In this document: positions 9,715-19,297 of the stretch, piece by piece | Position numbering within the stretch: the first letter of the stretch is position 1 | Layout of the letters: each line of letters starts with the position of its first letter | Source of the DNA: Streptococcus urinalis 2285-97 | GTDB taxonomy: Bacteria > Bacillota > Bacilli > Lactobacillales > Streptococcaceae | Length of the DNA stretch: 64,000 bases | Direction: 5' to 3' | NCBI RefSeq assembly: GCF_000188055.2 | Contig: NZ_AEUZ02000001.1 | Span: forward strand, 882,001-946,000 | The notes under the pieces: model-generated | Told to the model about the DNA's origin: nothing | Databases searched by the model: none | Seen by the model: only the letters and a program-made list of their open reading frames with translations | Program-made: the position numbers and the translations under genes

Positions 9715-9840
9715 AATGAGAAAAGTAGGAGTGAGAGCTCCTCGCCTTGCAACGAAAGTTGTCTGGCCCAAACATGTCAAATCTCAATGAGATACTATAT
9801 GTGTATGGGCTTAGAAATTTTAAGCCCATTTTCTTTTCTC
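9715..9840 (+). ncRNA. infC/L20 autoregulatory leader with intrinsic attenuator
   Basis: The ~140-nt leader between the promoter and infC folds into several small hairpins: GGAG-GCTCC (9728-9741), a GAAA-tetraloop hairpin CAACGAAAGTTG, and ATCTC-GAGAT (9781-9793). It ends in a strong terminator, ATGGGCTTA (9805-9813) / TAAGCCCAT (9821-9829) followed by a T-rich run. Firmicute infC-rpmI-rplT operons are controlled by L20 binding a leader that favours early termination; the layout here fits, but I have not aligned it to the Rfam model. Confidence 0.8.
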
Positions 9841-9864
9841 TAAAAAAATGAAGAGGTGAAGATT

Positions 9865-10386
9865 ATAGCTAAGAAAGATCTATTTATCAATGATGAAATT
9901 CGCGTACGTGAAGTTCGTCTAGTTGGTCTTGATGGTGAACAACTAGGTATTAAACCATTATCAGAAGCGCAATCAATTGCAGATAATGCTAATGTTGATT
10001 TGGTTTTAATCCAACCACAAGCTACACCACCTGTTGCTAAAATTATGGACTATGGAAAGTTCAAATTTGAGTATCAAAAGAAACAAAAAGAACAACGCAA
10101 AAAACAAAGTGTTGTTACGGTTAAAGAAGTACGTCTAAGTCCTGTTATTGATAAAGGTGACTTTGACACAAAACTTCGTAATGGTCGTAAATTCCTTGAA
10201 AAAGGAAATAAAGTAAAAGTTTCTATTCGATTTAAAGGTCGTATGATCACTCATAAAGAAATTGGAGCAAAGGTACTAGCTGAATTTGCTGAAGCGACAC
10301 AAGATATCGCAATCATTGAGCAAAGAGCAAAAATGGATGGTCGCCAAATGTTTATGCAACTTGCACCAATTCCTGACAAAAAATAA
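9865..10386 (+). CDS. infC: Translation initiation factor IF-3
   Basis: IF-3 (about 173 residues) proofreads start codons and keeps 30S subunits free. Both domains are present: N-domain with LINDEIR-like [12 protein letters not shown], linker rich in [10 protein letters not shown], and C-domain [14 protein letters not shown]. The start is unusual. No ATG is in position: an in-frame GTG at 9856 lies inside the ribosome site AGAGGTGA, so initiation should be at the ATT (9862) or ATA (9865); I choose ATA because it has the best spacing and matches what I remember of related species. IF-3 rejects such codons, giving autoregulation as in E. coli and Bacillus. Confidence 0.93.
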   Translation: MAKKDLFINDEIRVREVRLVGLDGEQLGIKPLSEAQSIADNANVDLVLIQPQATPPVAKIMDYGKFKFEYQKKQKEQRKKQSVVTVKEVRLSPVIDKGDFDTKLRNGRKFLEKGNKVKVSIRFKGRMITHKEIGAKVLAEFAEATQDIAIIEQRAKMDGRQMFMQLAPIPDKK

Positions 10387-10425
10387 TTGTCAATTGAAAA
10401 TTTATTTTAAGAGGAGAATTCTAAA

Positions 10426-10626
10426 ATGCCAAAACAAAAAACACACCGCGCATCAGCTAAACGTTTTAAACGTACAGGTTCAGGTGGATTGAAACGCTTC
10501 CGTGCCTTTACATCACACCGTTTCCACGGTAAAACTAAAAAACAACGTCGTCATCTTCGTAAAGCAGGAATGGTACATTCTGGAGATTACAAACGTATTA
10601 AAGCAATGCTTACTCGTCTTAAATAA
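10426..10626 (+). CDS. rpmI: 50S ribosomal protein L35
   Basis: A 66-residue very basic protein, [18 protein letters not shown]..., typical of L35 with the conserved [12 protein letters not shown] region. Second gene of the infC operon, with ribosome site GAGGAGA 8 nt before the ATG. It ends 55 bp before rplT. Confidence 0.98.
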   Translation: MPKQKTHRASAKRFKRTGSGGLKRFRAFTSHRFHGKTKKQRRHLRKAGMVHSGDYKRIKAMLTRLK

Positions 10627-10681
10627 TAAGACAAGGTAAACATTTACTAGACATTATTAGAATTATTTGGAGGAAATATAA

Positions 10682-11041
10682 ATGGCTCGTGTTAAAGGTG
10701 GAGTTGTTTCACGTAAACGTCGTAAACGTGTACTTAAATTAGCAAAAGGTTACTATGGTGCAAAACATATCTTGTTCCGTACTGCAAAAGAACAAGTAAT
10801 GAATTCTTACTACTATGCATACCGTGACCGTCGTCAGAAAAAACGTGACTTCCGTAAATTATGGATTACACGTATCAATGCGGCTGCTCGTATGAATGGT
10901 TTATCATATTCACAATTAATGCATGGTTTGAAACTTGCTGAAATTGAAGTAAACCGTAAAATACTTGCTGATTTGGCTGTTAATGATGCTGCTGCATTTA
11001 CTGCATTAGCTGATGCTGCTAAAGATAAATTAGGTAAATAA
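10682..11041 (+). CDS. rplT: 50S ribosomal protein L20
   Basis: A 119-residue basic protein ([19 protein letters not shown]..., [15 protein letters not shown]...) equal in length to other L20 proteins. It binds 23S rRNA early in assembly and is the likely repressor of its own operon through the leader at 9715-9840. Ribosome site GGAGG precedes the ATG; a strong terminator follows. Confidence 0.98.
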   Translation: MARVKGGVVSRKRRKRVLKLAKGYYGAKHILFRTAKEQVMNSYYYAYRDRRQKKRDFRKLWITRINAAARMNGLSYSQLMHGLKLAEIEVNRKILADLAVNDAAAFTALADAAKDKLGK

Positions 11042-11042
11042 T

Positions 11043-11067
11043 AAAAAAGCTCAATGAGCTTTTTTTA
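11043..11067 (+). terminator. rplT terminator
   Basis: Stem AAAAAAGCTC / GAGCTTTTTT with loop AAT, then more T. Confidence 0.93.
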
Positions 11068-11087
11068 TTATACATCTTCTTATATAT

Positions 11088-11123
11088 AAAAAAGAATAGA
11101 CATGATTAGTCTATTCTTTTTTT
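11088..11123. terminator. ltaS terminator (minus strand), symmetric
   Basis: Stem AAAAGAATAGAC / GTCTATTCTTTT around ATGATTA; the right arm is the last codons and stop of ltaS. A-run on the left is a U-run for the minus strand. Confidence 0.85.
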
Positions 11124-13273
11124 GATGACGAAGTACTTGAAGAAGATTCTTTGTCTTTATCAGGGTTTAATTCTAAATAGCTAGGTGCTTTAAATAAATC
11201 TTGTGTTGACTTATGGCCGTTTTGGTCATATAGACTTGTTGAAGCAGAACCTTTCTTATTTTCAATTTCTTTAAGTTGTTTCATTTCTTTATTGTAATTA
11301 TATTTGGTTGGATCAACTGCTTTTAGACCACTGTCAGTATCAAAACGAAGCAAATCACCAGTTTGTATGGAATCACTCACAGACAGCTGTTTAGCAACGC
11401 TGTTTTTGATTTCTTTGATTTTAGCTTTTGTTGCTTCATCAGGATTTGTAATTTCTTCACCTGTTTTAGTGTTATAAAGTCTTCCACCGTAGTTAGTATA
11501 CTCAGGTGTAATGTAGGTTCCTGAAGTTCTTTGAGCAACGATTTGTTTATTTTGAGGTGATAATAAATCTTGACCTAGTTGAACATAATTTTTAGTATCA
11601 ATTCCTAATAAATGTAAAATCGTAGGTAAAGCATCTACTTCGCCACCATAAGTCTGACTAATATGTCCTTGGGTGTTACCAGGTATATGAATCATAAAAG
11701 GTACGCGTTGTAACATAGCATTATCATACTCTGACCAAGTTTGAGAGTTTTTACCAAGCAATGAAGCAAGGCTAGGATTTCTAGAATTAGAAATACCGTA
11801 GTGATCTCCATATAATACAAAAATGGATTTATCGTATAAACCGGTAGCTTTCAAATAATTAAAGAAAGCTTGTAGTGAGGCATCTAAATAGTTTGCCGTT
11901 GCAAAGTAACCATTAATTGTCTCATCATCCGTTTTTGCGAGGGGAAATCCTTCTTCTGATTTTTCACCTTTAAGACTGGTATAAGGGTAATGATTAGAAA
12001 CAGTAATAAATTTTGTGTAGAAGGGTTGTTGCAGTCTTTCTAAATATTTTATAGAATCTGCAAACATGTATTTATCATTCAAACCATATTGGAAGGAATT
12101 TGATTCATCTTGTTTGGAGAAATAATGGGAATCAAAGAAGTAATTGTAACCCCATTGTTTATAAGCATTATTTCGATTCCAAAAGCTTCCGACATTCCCG
12201 TGGAATACGGCACTTGTATAGCCACCATTCTGTGCAAGAATATTTGGTGTCGCAAATTGGGAGTTATCCCCACCGTAGTTTACCATGAAGGAACCACTGT
12301 TTAAACCAAAGAGTGAATTTTCCATTAGAGTCTCAGCATCAGATGTTTTACCAGCTTTAACTTGATGGAAAAAGTTTGCAAAAGCAAATGTTTGATTTGA
12401 GTGATAGAGTGAATTTAAGAAAGGGGTAACTTCGTGTTCTGTTCCATCAACATTTAGCTTATAATCAATTAAAAATTGTTGGAAACTTTCTAAATGAATG
12501 ACAAAAACATTTTTTCCTTTTGCCATCCCATAATATTGTGGATTTGGAGTCGCATAATGTTTTGAAACATATTTTTTAACATCTTTTAGCTCATCAGCTG
12601 TTGCATTATTTCTTTCTTTTTGAGCTTGATAGGTTTGATTTGCACTGTAAGTTGTAAAGGCTGGTAACCCAAGAGCTCTAACAACGTAAGTATTTGAAAA
12701 ACCACGAGAGAGTAATTCAGGTCTGTCAATTTCTGCTAAAAAGAGATTGATTGAGAATAAAAGTCCTGAAAGTGCTGTAACTGCAAAACTTGCACGTTTA
12801 TTAAAAGGTCGTTCATCTTTCCTAAAGGATTTGTTTAAACAAAGGACTATCATAATGATATAGTCTAAAATAAAGATCAAATCCCAAACTCTAAGTAAGT
12901 TAAGTGCTGAATCACCTAAACCTGCAGAAACTTTAGTACTTGCCAGCATTGCACTAACAGTAATAAAATCAGAGAACTCACGAAAGTAGATGGAATTTGA
13001 AATTAGTAATACATTTAAAATGGTATACAAAATCCAAGTTGTTACATAGAATGCTCTGGTATTTTTGATGTATAATGCAAGACCAATAAATAATAAAGCA
13101 ATCGGAATGGGATTGATAATGGTCAAAAAGAGTTGGTATAGATTTTCTAAATCTAGAGAGAAATCAATGTGATATGTCCATATGGTCTTTAGCCAATATA
13201 GAAATAGTAATGTAAATATGAAACCTAATCTAGTGTTAATAACACTAAATATAAATTTTTTTATTTTTTTCAC
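11111..13273 (-). CDS. ltaS: Lipoteichoic acid synthase (LtaS-type sulfatase-fold transferase)
   Basis: A 720-residue polytopic enzyme that polymerises glycerol phosphate from phosphatidylglycerol on the outer face of the membrane. Five membrane helices fall in residues ~10-185; the extracellular sulfatase-like domain follows (about 245-620). The catalytic Thr is T310 in AGKTSDAE, with the metal ligand Glu262 in HLESFQ and later LYGDHYG and an FMIHIPG segment. The C-terminus is a Ser/Lys-rich low-complexity tail (SSSSTSSSKKE). Start is GTG at 13273, with AAGGAA as ribosome site; that site lies in a perfect 13-bp dyad (13276-13288). It is transcribed alone, opposite to its neighbours. Confidence 0.95.
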   Translation of the reverse strand: MKKIKKFIFSVINTRLGFIFTLLFLYWLKTIWTYHIDFSLDLENLYQLFLTIINPIPIALLFIGLALYIKNTRAFYVTTWILYTILNVLLISNSIYFREFSDFITVSAMLASTKVSAGLGDSALNLLRVWDLIFILDYIIMIVLCLNKSFRKDERPFNKRASFAVTALSGLLFSINLFLAEIDRPELLSRGFSNTYVVRALGLPAFTTYSANQTYQAQKERNNATADELKDVKKYVSKHYATPNPQYYGMAKGKNVFVIHLESFQQFLIDYKLNVDGTEHEVTPFLNSLYHSNQTFAFANFFHQVKAGKTSDAETLMENSLFGLNSGSFMVNYGGDNSQFATPNILAQNGGYTSAVFHGNVGSFWNRNNAYKQWGYNYFFDSHYFSKQDESNSFQYGLNDKYMFADSIKYLERLQQPFYTKFITVSNHYPYTSLKGEKSEEGFPLAKTDDETINGYFATANYLDASLQAFFNYLKATGLYDKSIFVLYGDHYGISNSRNPSLASLLGKNSQTWSEYDNAMLQRVPFMIHIPGNTQGHISQTYGGEVDALPTILHLLGIDTKNYVQLGQDLLSPQNKQIVAQRTSGTYITPEYTNYGGRLYNTKTGEEITNPDEATKAKIKEIKNSVAKQLSVSDSIQTGDLLRFDTDSGLKAVDPTKYNYNKEMKQLKEIENKKGSASTSLYDQNGHKSTQDLFKAPSYLELNPDKDKESSSSTSSSKKE

Positions 13274-13323
13274 TGAAGGAACTTCCTTAACTATTTTTTC
13301 CTAAAGATAAAATCTCAAAGTAA

Positions 13324-13332
13324 ATTATAACA
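13324..13332 (-). promoter_or_regulatory. ltaS promoter (extended -10)
   Basis: On the minus strand this reads TGTTATAAT, an extended -10, about 50 nt before the ltaS start. Confidence 0.6.
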
Positions 13333-13395
13333 TAAAAATTAAATTAAGTTATGAAAGAACAATTAAATTTAGTGGGATTTTTTATGAAACTTTGG

Positions 13396-13401
13396 TATAA
13401 T
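13396..13401 (+). promoter_or_regulatory. -10 element placing the rlmI transcription start at its ATG
   Basis: TATAAT ends 7 nt before the rlmI ATG (13409) and no ribosome site lies between, which predicts a leaderless mRNA. Confidence 0.65.
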
Positions 13402-13408
13402 AAAGCTT

Positions 13409-14572
13409 ATGAAAAAACTGCAAGTTGATTCTCTTGCTGAAAAAAAAATAAAGCAAGGGATACAATTACTATATTCAAGGGATATCAAAGTTGATTTTGA
13501 GTTAAATCAATTAGTATCGCTTTTTAATAAAAATAATCAATTTCTTGGTACAGCCTACTTATCTGAGCAAAATAAAGGAATTGGTTGGGTTTTGTCTAAA
13601 AATGAAGTGGTACTTGATTTGAATTACTTCATTGCACTTTTTAAAGTTGCAAAGTCAAAAAGACATGATTATATTTTATCAACACAAACAAATGCTTTTA
13701 GAGTCTTTAATCAAGATGGAGATCATTTTGGTGGACTAACAATAGATATTTATGATGACTTTGCTTTGTTTTCTTGGTACAATGAATTTGTAGTTTCTCA
13801 AAAGGCTATTATTTTAGAAGCATTTAATCTTGTTTTCCCAGAAATAAATGGGATATATGAAAAACTAAGAATTAAGAATGCTAGTTATCAATCGGCTCAC
13901 TTATACGGTAAAGAAGCACCAGAAAAATTTTTAATTAAAGAAAATGATATCAACTATCAAATTTTTTTAAATGATGGTTTAATGACTGGTATTTTTTTAG
14001 ATCAACATGATGTTAGAAATCATTTAACAAAAGGATTGGCTAATCAAAAATCAGTATTGAATCTATTTTCATATACTGCAGCTTTTTCTGTTGCATCAGT
14101 TGTTGGTGGTGCAAAGAAAACTGACTCAGTTGATTTAGCAAAACGATCTAAAGAACTTTCTATCGCACATTTTAAAGCTAATAATTTGCCTCTTGATAAT
14201 CATAACTTTATCATTATGGATGTTTTTGAGTATTTTAAGTATGCCAAGCGCAAACAATTAAAATACGATCTTATTATTATAGATCCACCAAGTTTTGCTC
14301 GAAATAAAAAACAAACATTTTCTGTTCAAAAAGATTATCATAGATTAGTTAGCCAATCTCTCGACATTTTAGAACCTAATGGTAGTCTAATCCTATCAAC
14401 AAATGCTGCTAATCTAACAAAAAAACAGTTTAAGAAACAAATTGAAAAAGGCTTAGGTAAGGTCAACTATGACATTACCCAATTTCAACAATTGCCAAAT
14501 GATTTTACTGTCAATAATTCTGATGAAAGTAGTAATTACTTAAAAGTTTTTACAATAAAGGTTACACAATGA
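13409..14572 (+). CDS. rlmI: 23S rRNA (cytosine-C5) methyltransferase RlmI family
   Basis: A 387-residue class I SAM-dependent methyltransferase with an N-terminal PUA-like RNA-binding region (residues 1-75), a middle domain and the Rossmann domain (about 185-385). Signatures are [18 protein letters not shown] (SAM motif I, about 214-231) and [13 protein letters not shown] (catalytic motif IV, about 290-302). The RlmI/YwbD family makes m5C1962 in E. coli 23S rRNA. No Shine-Dalgarno sequence precedes the ATG; a -10 box is 7 nt upstream. The 3' end overlaps aroD by 4 bp (ATGA). Confidence 0.9.
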   Translation: MKKLQVDSLAEKKIKQGIQLLYSRDIKVDFELNQLVSLFNKNNQFLGTAYLSEQNKGIGWVLSKNEVVLDLNYFIALFKVAKSKRHDYILSTQTNAFRVFNQDGDHFGGLTIDIYDDFALFSWYNEFVVSQKAIILEAFNLVFPEINGIYEKLRIKNASYQSAHLYGKEAPEKFLIKENDINYQIFLNDGLMTGIFLDQHDVRNHLTKGLANQKSVLNLFSYTAAFSVASVVGGAKKTDSVDLAKRSKELSIAHFKANNLPLDNHNFIIMDVFEYFKYAKRKQLKYDLIIIDPPSFARNKKQTFSVQKDYHRLVSQSLDILEPNGSLILSTNAANLTKKQFKKQIEKGLGKVNYDITQFQQLPNDFTVNNSDESSNYLKVFTIKVTQ

Positions 14573-15246
14573 AATTAGTCGTACCAATAATGCCAAAAAA
14601 TTTAGAAGAAACTCAAGCAATTGATATCTCAAAATTTGATCAAGTTGATCTGATTGAGTGGCGAGCTGACTACCTGACAAAAGATGATATTTTAATGGTA
14701 GCACCTGCCATATTTGAAAAATTTTCTGGTCGAGAAGTTATTTTTACCATTCGTACCAATAAAGAGGGTGGCAATTTAGAGATTTCTGATCAAGACTATG
14801 TTGCTATCTTAAAGGATATAAATACAATTTATAATCCAGATTATATTGATTTTGAATATTTTTCACATAAAGAAGCTTTTCAAGAAATGCTTGATTTTCC
14901 AAACCTAGTTTTGTCTTATCATAATTTTGAAGAGACACCGGAAAATCTAATGGAATCATTTTCTGAGATGACTAAATTAGCACCTCGAGTTGTCAAAATT
15001 GCTGTTACACCTCAAAGTGAGCAAGATGTTTTAGATTTAATGAATTACACAAGAGGTTTTAAAGCCTTAAACCCAGAACAAACTTATGCAACGATGTCTA
15101 TGGGTAAATTAGGAAAACTTTCACGGTTAGCTGGAGATGTTATTGGTTCTTCTTGGACTTTTGCAGCTCTTGAAAATACTAGTGCACCAGGTCAAATTGC
15201 ATTAAAAGATATGAAACTTATCAAAGATGTTCTATCTGAAGACTAA
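14569..15246 (+). CDS. aroD: 3-dehydroquinate dehydratase, type I
   Basis: A 225-residue TIM-barrel enzyme, third step of the shikimate pathway. The Schiff-base lysine is K143 in PRVVKIAV and the catalytic histidine H118 in [16 protein letters not shown] is the usual N-terminal barrel motif. It overlaps rlmI by 4 bp and so is probably translationally coupled; aroC follows after a terminator, so the two aro genes may not be fully co-transcribed. Confidence 0.96.
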   Translation: MKLVVPIMPKNLEETQAIDISKFDQVDLIEWRADYLTKDDILMVAPAIFEKFSGREVIFTIRTNKEGGNLEISDQDYVAILKDINTIYNPDYIDFEYFSHKEAFQEMLDFPNLVLSYHNFEETPENLMESFSEMTKLAPRVVKIAVTPQSEQDVLDLMNYTRGFKALNPEQTYATMSMGKLGKLSRLAGDVIGSSWTFAALENTSAPGQIALKDMKLIKDVLSED

Positions 15247-15247
15247 T

Positions 15248-15296
15248 AACCAAGTCTAGACTAACCACTGTTTTGTCTAGATTTGGTTTTTTTATT
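15248..15296 (+). terminator. aroD terminator
   Basis: Long stem AACCAAGTCTAGAC / GTCTAGATTTGGTT (one G-U pair) followed by a T run, between aroD and aroC. Confidence 0.9.
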
Positions 15297-15317
15297 TTTT
15301 AAAAAAAGGAAAAGAAT

Positions 15318-16484
15318 ATGCGTTACCTTACAGCTGGAGAATCACATGGTCCACAATTGACTGCAATCATTGAAGGCTTGCCTGCAGGAATTGACTTATC
15401 AGTCGAAACAATTAATCAAGAATTAACGAAAAGACAAGGAGGATATGGTCGTGGACAACGAATGAAAATAGAATCAGATCAAGTAACTTTTTTATCCGGT
15501 CTTCGATTTGGTAAAACGACTGGAGCTCCTTTAACGATGGTTATTGAGAATAAAGATCATAAAAAATGGACGGATATCATGTCAATTGATAAAATCAACC
15601 CAAATCAGGAAGCCAAAAGAAGAGTTCATCACCCAAGACCAGGACATGCTGATTTAGTAGGTGGGATAAAATATCATTATCAAGATCTACGGAATTCACT
15701 TGAGAGATCATCTGCTAGAGAAACTGCAATTAGAGTTGCCATCGGAGCTATATCAAAACAAATTCTTTCACAATTAGGTATTGAATTAGTTCACTATATT
15801 AAAGTTTTTGGTGGGATTACAATTGATATACCAAAACTAATGACAATCAGTGAAATGAAAGAAGCGGTAGAAAACTCAGAAGTAGGTATTTTAAATCCTG
15901 AAAAAGAGTCTGATATCAAAAATTATATTGATCAAATAAAAAAAGAAGGTGATACTATCGGTGGAATCATTGAAACAGTAGTGTTTGGATTACCAGCAGG
16001 AGTAGGTTCTTTTATGCATTGGGATCGAAAACTAGATGCTAAATTAGCGCAAGCTGTTATTTCTATTAATGCCTTTAAAGGAGTTGAATTTGGCGATGGC
16101 TTTGAATTAGGTTATCAAAAAGGGTCTCAAGTCATGGATTCAATTGTTTGGTCAGAAACTTCTGGATACTCAAGAACAAGTAATCATCTTGGGGGCTTTG
16201 AAGGTGGTGTCACAAATGGTATGCCATTAATTGTAAGAGGTGTTATGAAACCTATTCCAACTCTCTATAAGCCTTTGATGTCAGTTGATATTGATAATCA
16301 TAAACCCTATAAGGCTACCGTTGAAAGATCTGATCCTACCGCATTACCTGCAGCAGGTGTTGTAATGGAGTCTGTTATTGCAACCACTCTAGTAACTGAG
16401 TTATTAGATCAATTTCATTCAGATACTATGGAAGGATTAATTGAAAACTATCAACAGTATAAAAAAGCTGTTTTAGATTTTTAA
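15318..16484 (+). CDS. aroC: Chorismate synthase
   Basis: A 388-residue FMN-dependent enzyme that turns EPSP into chorismate, last step of the shared aromatic pathway. The family signatures GESHGPQLT (residues 7-15), [22 protein letters not shown] (about 107-116) and [12 protein letters not shown] (about 131-142) are intact. Usual length. Ribosome site AAGGAAAAG; the region before it contains the aroD terminator, so a promoter of its own is likely though not obvious. Confidence 0.97.
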   Translation: MRYLTAGESHGPQLTAIIEGLPAGIDLSVETINQELTKRQGGYGRGQRMKIESDQVTFLSGLRFGKTTGAPLTMVIENKDHKKWTDIMSIDKINPNQEAKRRVHHPRPGHADLVGGIKYHYQDLRNSLERSSARETAIRVAIGAISKQILSQLGIELVHYIKVFGGITIDIPKLMTISEMKEAVENSEVGILNPEKESDIKNYIDQIKKEGDTIGGIIETVVFGLPAGVGSFMHWDRKLDAKLAQAVISINAFKGVEFGDGFELGYQKGSQVMDSIVWSETSGYSRTSNHLGGFEGGVTNGMPLIVRGVMKPIPTLYKPLMSVDIDNHKPYKATVERSDPTALPAAGVVMESVIATTLVTELLDQFHSDTMEGLIENYQQYKKAVLDF

Positions 16485-16493
16485 TGATATAAT
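16485..16493 (+). promoter_or_regulatory. Promoter of the YlbF-family gene (extended -10)
   Basis: TGATATAAT straddles the aroC stop codon region, 22 bp before the next start. Confidence 0.55.
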
Positions 16494-16514
16494 GAAGAGA
16501 AAAAGGAGAAAATT

Positions 16515-16853
16515 ATGGCCAATATTTATGATTTAGCAAATGAAATGGAAAGAGAAATCCGTCAACTTCCTGAATATAAAGCTGTAGAAGAATCAAAGAA
16601 AGCAATTTATGCTGATAATGAAGCAAAGACACTTTGGACTGAATTTTTAAAAATTCAAGAAAAAGTACAAGGTACTATGCAGTCTGGCCAAATGCCAAGT
16701 CAAGAACAACAAGAAGAAATGACAGCATTAGGTCAAAAAATTGAAGCAAATACGATTTTGAAGGAATACTTTGATCAACAACAACGATTATCTTTATATA
16801 TTTCGGATATTGAAAAAATTATTTATTCACCATTACAAGATTTAACAAAATAA
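16515..16853 (+). CDS. YlbF/YmcA family protein (UPF0342)
   Basis: A 112-residue, almost fully helical protein ([23 protein letters not shown]...) of the DUF964/YlbF-YmcA family. In Bacillus, YlbF and YmcA with YaaT form a complex that steers RNase Y cleavage; in streptococci the role is less well defined. Ribosome site AAAAGGAG. It is 42 bp upstream of the hydroxyisocaproate dehydrogenase gene. Confidence 0.88.
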   Translation: MANIYDLANEMEREIRQLPEYKAVEESKKAIYADNEAKTLWTEFLKIQEKVQGTMQSGQMPSQEQQEEMTALGQKIEANTILKEYFDQQQRLSLYISDIEKIIYSPLQDLTK

Positions 16854-16895
16854 AAAACAGAATGTTTGTCTGGGCAATAAAGTAGGAGGTAAAAA

Positions 16896-17810
16896 ATGGC
16901 TAGAAAAGTTGGTATTATTGGAGTTGGACACGTTGGATCAACAGTGGCACACGGATTAATAGCGCAAGGATCATTTGACGATTATGTATTAATTGATAAG
17001 AATGAAAAAAAAGTAGCAGCTGATGCTTTAGATTTTCAAGATGCGGCAGCAAATTTAAATCAACATGCTAATATTTATACAAATGACTATCAAAAGTTGT
17101 CTGATGCGGATGTTGTTATCTGTGCTTTTGGAGATATAAAGCTCCAAGATAATCCTAATGCAGATCGCTTTGCTGAATTAAGTTTAACATCTTCTCAAGT
17201 TCCAGAAATAGCAGATGCTTTAAAATCTGTTGGTTTTAATGGTATTATCATTGTTATTTCAAATCCAGTTGATGTTGTAACAAGTTTAATGCAATATCAT
17301 ACTGGTTTCCCTAAAGAAAAAGTTATCGGGACAGGTACTTTACTTGATACTGCGAGAATGAAGAGAGCAGTTGGTGATTATTTTGATGTGGATCCAAAGA
17401 GTGTCTTTGGTTACAACTTAGGTGAACATGGCAATTCTCAATTTACAGCATGGAGCCAAGTTCGTGTAAAAGGACAAATATTATCAAATGTTCTATCACA
17501 AGAATTACAAGATAGCATTGCTAAAGAAGCTGTTGTCGGTGGTCATACAGTTTTCTTTGGTAAAAAGTATACAAGTTATGGAATTGCTTCAGCAGCAATA
17601 AGACTTGCCTTGGCTGTTGTCAGTGATAGTCATGAAGAATTACCAGTATCAAACTTTTATGCCCCTTATGATACTTACCTAAGTTACCCCGCAATTGTTG
17701 GTAGACAAGGTATTGTTGAGCAATTAAAACTAGATTTAACTGAAGATGAAGTTAGTAAACTTGAAAAATCTGCAAATTTCATCAAAGAAAAAGTTAGAGA
17801 ACATAAATAA
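16896..17810 (+). CDS. L-2-hydroxyisocaproate dehydrogenase-like (lactate/malate dehydrogenase family)
   Basis: A 304-residue NAD-dependent 2-hydroxyacid dehydrogenase. The nucleotide-binding motif GVGHVGS is at residues 9-15, the NPVDVVT motif near 128, and the catalytic His in LGEHGNSQ near 177. The segment replacing the usual substrate loop ([14 protein letters not shown]) and overall length match HicDH of lactic acid bacteria rather than lactate dehydrogenase. It would reduce branched-chain 2-keto acids. Ribosome site AGGAGG. A terminator follows directly. Confidence 0.9.
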   Translation: MARKVGIIGVGHVGSTVAHGLIAQGSFDDYVLIDKNEKKVAADALDFQDAAANLNQHANIYTNDYQKLSDADVVICAFGDIKLQDNPNADRFAELSLTSSQVPEIADALKSVGFNGIIIVISNPVDVVTSLMQYHTGFPKEKVIGTGTLLDTARMKRAVGDYFDVDPKSVFGYNLGEHGNSQFTAWSQVRVKGQILSNVLSQELQDSIAKEAVVGGHTVFFGKKYTSYGIASAAIRLALAVVSDSHEELPVSNFYAPYDTYLSYPAIVGRQGIVEQLKLDLTEDEVSKLEKSANFIKEKVREHK

Positions 17811-17812
17811 TG

Positions 17813-17838
17813 AAAGCCTGCAAATCAGGCTTTTTTTC
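17813..17838 (+). terminator. Terminator after the hydroxyisocaproate dehydrogenase gene
   Basis: Stem AAAGCCTG / CAGGCTTT, loop CAAAT, T7 tail. Confidence 0.93.
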
Positions 17839-17917
17839 GTAGCAAAAATTTGTCGGACATTTTGTTTTATGATAGTCTAAATTTAGTCATGAACAGAATG
17901 AAAGGTTAGGTTTTCAA

Positions 17918-19267
17918 ATGGAAAATTATGATTATATTGTTATTGGTGGTGGAAGTGGTGGTATAGCTTCTGCAAATAGAGCTGCAATGCATGGGGCTAA
18001 AGTTTTGCTCATTGAAGCAAAAGAAATCGGTGGAACTTGTGTTAATTTGGGTTGTGTGCCTAAAAAAGTCATGTGGTATGGTGCTCAAGTTGCGGATACA
18101 TTTTCAACTTATGCTAAAGATTATGGCTTTTCAGTTGACAATGTCGATTTCCAATTTGAAACATTGAAGAAAAATAGACAAGCTTATATTGATCGTATTC
18201 ACCAATCCTACGAACGAGGTTTTGATAACAATAAAGTTGATCGTATCTACGATTATGCTACTTTTGTTGATCAACACACTGTGGAAGTTGCAGGAAAACA
18301 ATACCATGCACCTCATATTTTGGTAGCTACGGGTGGGCACCCTATTGTTCCTAATCTTCCTGGTGCAGAATATGGAATCACTTCAGATGGCTTTTTTGAA
18401 TTAGATAGCATTCCAAAACGAGTAGCAGTAATTGGTGCAGGCTATATTGCTGTTGAAATAGCAGGTGTGCTAAATGCATTTGGTGCAGAGACTCACTTGT
18501 TTGTTCGTAAGGATAGACCTCTTCGTAAATTTGATAAAGATGTTGTTTCTGTATTAGTAGATGAAATGGAAAAATCTGGACCACAACTCCATACTTTTTC
18601 AAATGCTAAAGAAATTGTCAAAAATGAAGATGGTTCTTTAGACTTAGTTCTAAAAGAAGGTGATACCTATACAGTTGATCAAGTTATTTGGGCAATTGGT
18701 AGAAAACCAAATACTTCAGGTTTTAATCTTGAAAAAACTGGAGTTGAACTTGATGAAAAAGGGTTTATAAAAATAGATGAATACGAAAATACATCTGTAA
18801 AAGGCATTTATGCTGTAGGTGATATCAATGGAAAACTCGAATTAACACCAGTTGCAGTTGCAGCAGGTCGTCGACTTTCTGAAAGATTATTTAATGGAAA
18901 AACACATGAAAAATTAGATTATAATAATGTAGCAACAGTTATTTTCAGTCACCCTGCTATTGGTTCTGTTGGCTTATCTGAAGAAGCAGCTATAGAACAA
19001 TATGGTGAAGAAGATATTAAAGTTTATAAGTCTACATTTACTTCCATGTACACAGCCGTTACAGATCATCGTCAAGCTTGCTTTATGAAATTAGTTACTC
19101 AAGGAAAAAATGAAAAGGTTATTGGACTACACGGATTAGGCTATGGCGTTGATGAAATGATTCAAGGTTTTGCAGTTGCCATTAAAATGGGAGCAACAAA
19201 AGCTGATTTTGACAATACTGTTGCTATCCACCCAACTGGTGCTGAAGAGTTCGTAACAATGAGATAA
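17918..19267 (+). CDS. gor: Glutathione-disulfide reductase
   Basis: A 449-residue FAD/NADPH flavoprotein that reduces glutathione disulfide, protecting against peroxide and disulfide stress. The FAD motif GGGSGG (residues 10-15), the redox pair in [13 protein letters not shown] (Cys41, Cys46), the NAD(P) motif GAGYIAVE and the C-terminal catalytic HPTGAEE are complete. [12 protein letters not shown] suggests NADPH preference. Ribosome site GAAAGGTTAGG is somewhat distant. Monocistronic, with a terminator shared with the convergent aldo/keto reductase. Confidence 0.95.
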   Translation: MENYDYIVIGGGSGGIASANRAAMHGAKVLLIEAKEIGGTCVNLGCVPKKVMWYGAQVADTFSTYAKDYGFSVDNVDFQFETLKKNRQAYIDRIHQSYERGFDNNKVDRIYDYATFVDQHTVEVAGKQYHAPHILVATGGHPIVPNLPGAEYGITSDGFFELDSIPKRVAVIGAGYIAVEIAGVLNAFGAETHLFVRKDRPLRKFDKDVVSVLVDEMEKSGPQLHTFSNAKEIVKNEDGSLDLVLKEGDTYTVDQVIWAIGRKPNTSGFNLEKTGVELDEKGFIKIDEYENTSVKGIYAVGDINGKLELTPVAVAAGRRLSERLFNGKTHEKLDYNNVATVIFSHPAIGSVGLSEEAAIEQYGEEDIKVYKSTFTSMYTAVTDHRQACFMKLVTQGKNEKVIGLHGLGYGVDEMIQGFAVAIKMGATKADFDNTVAIHPTGAEEFVTMR

Positions 19268-19296
19268 AAAAACGACTCATAGTCGTTTTTTTTTAT
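19266..19296. terminator. Bidirectional terminator between gor and the aldo/keto reductase gene
   Basis: Stem AAAAACGACT / AGTCGTTTTT with loop CAT, T9 tail; A run on the left for the minus strand. Confidence 0.9.
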
Positions 19297-19297
19297 T

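Noticed and set aside
12079..12304. Short frames on both strands within ltaS
   Set aside because: They lie wholly in the conserved sulfatase domain of ltaS and have no ribosome sites.
17906..18602. Minus-strand frames inside gor
   Set aside because: No start signals and no plausible protein; gor is complete on the + strand.
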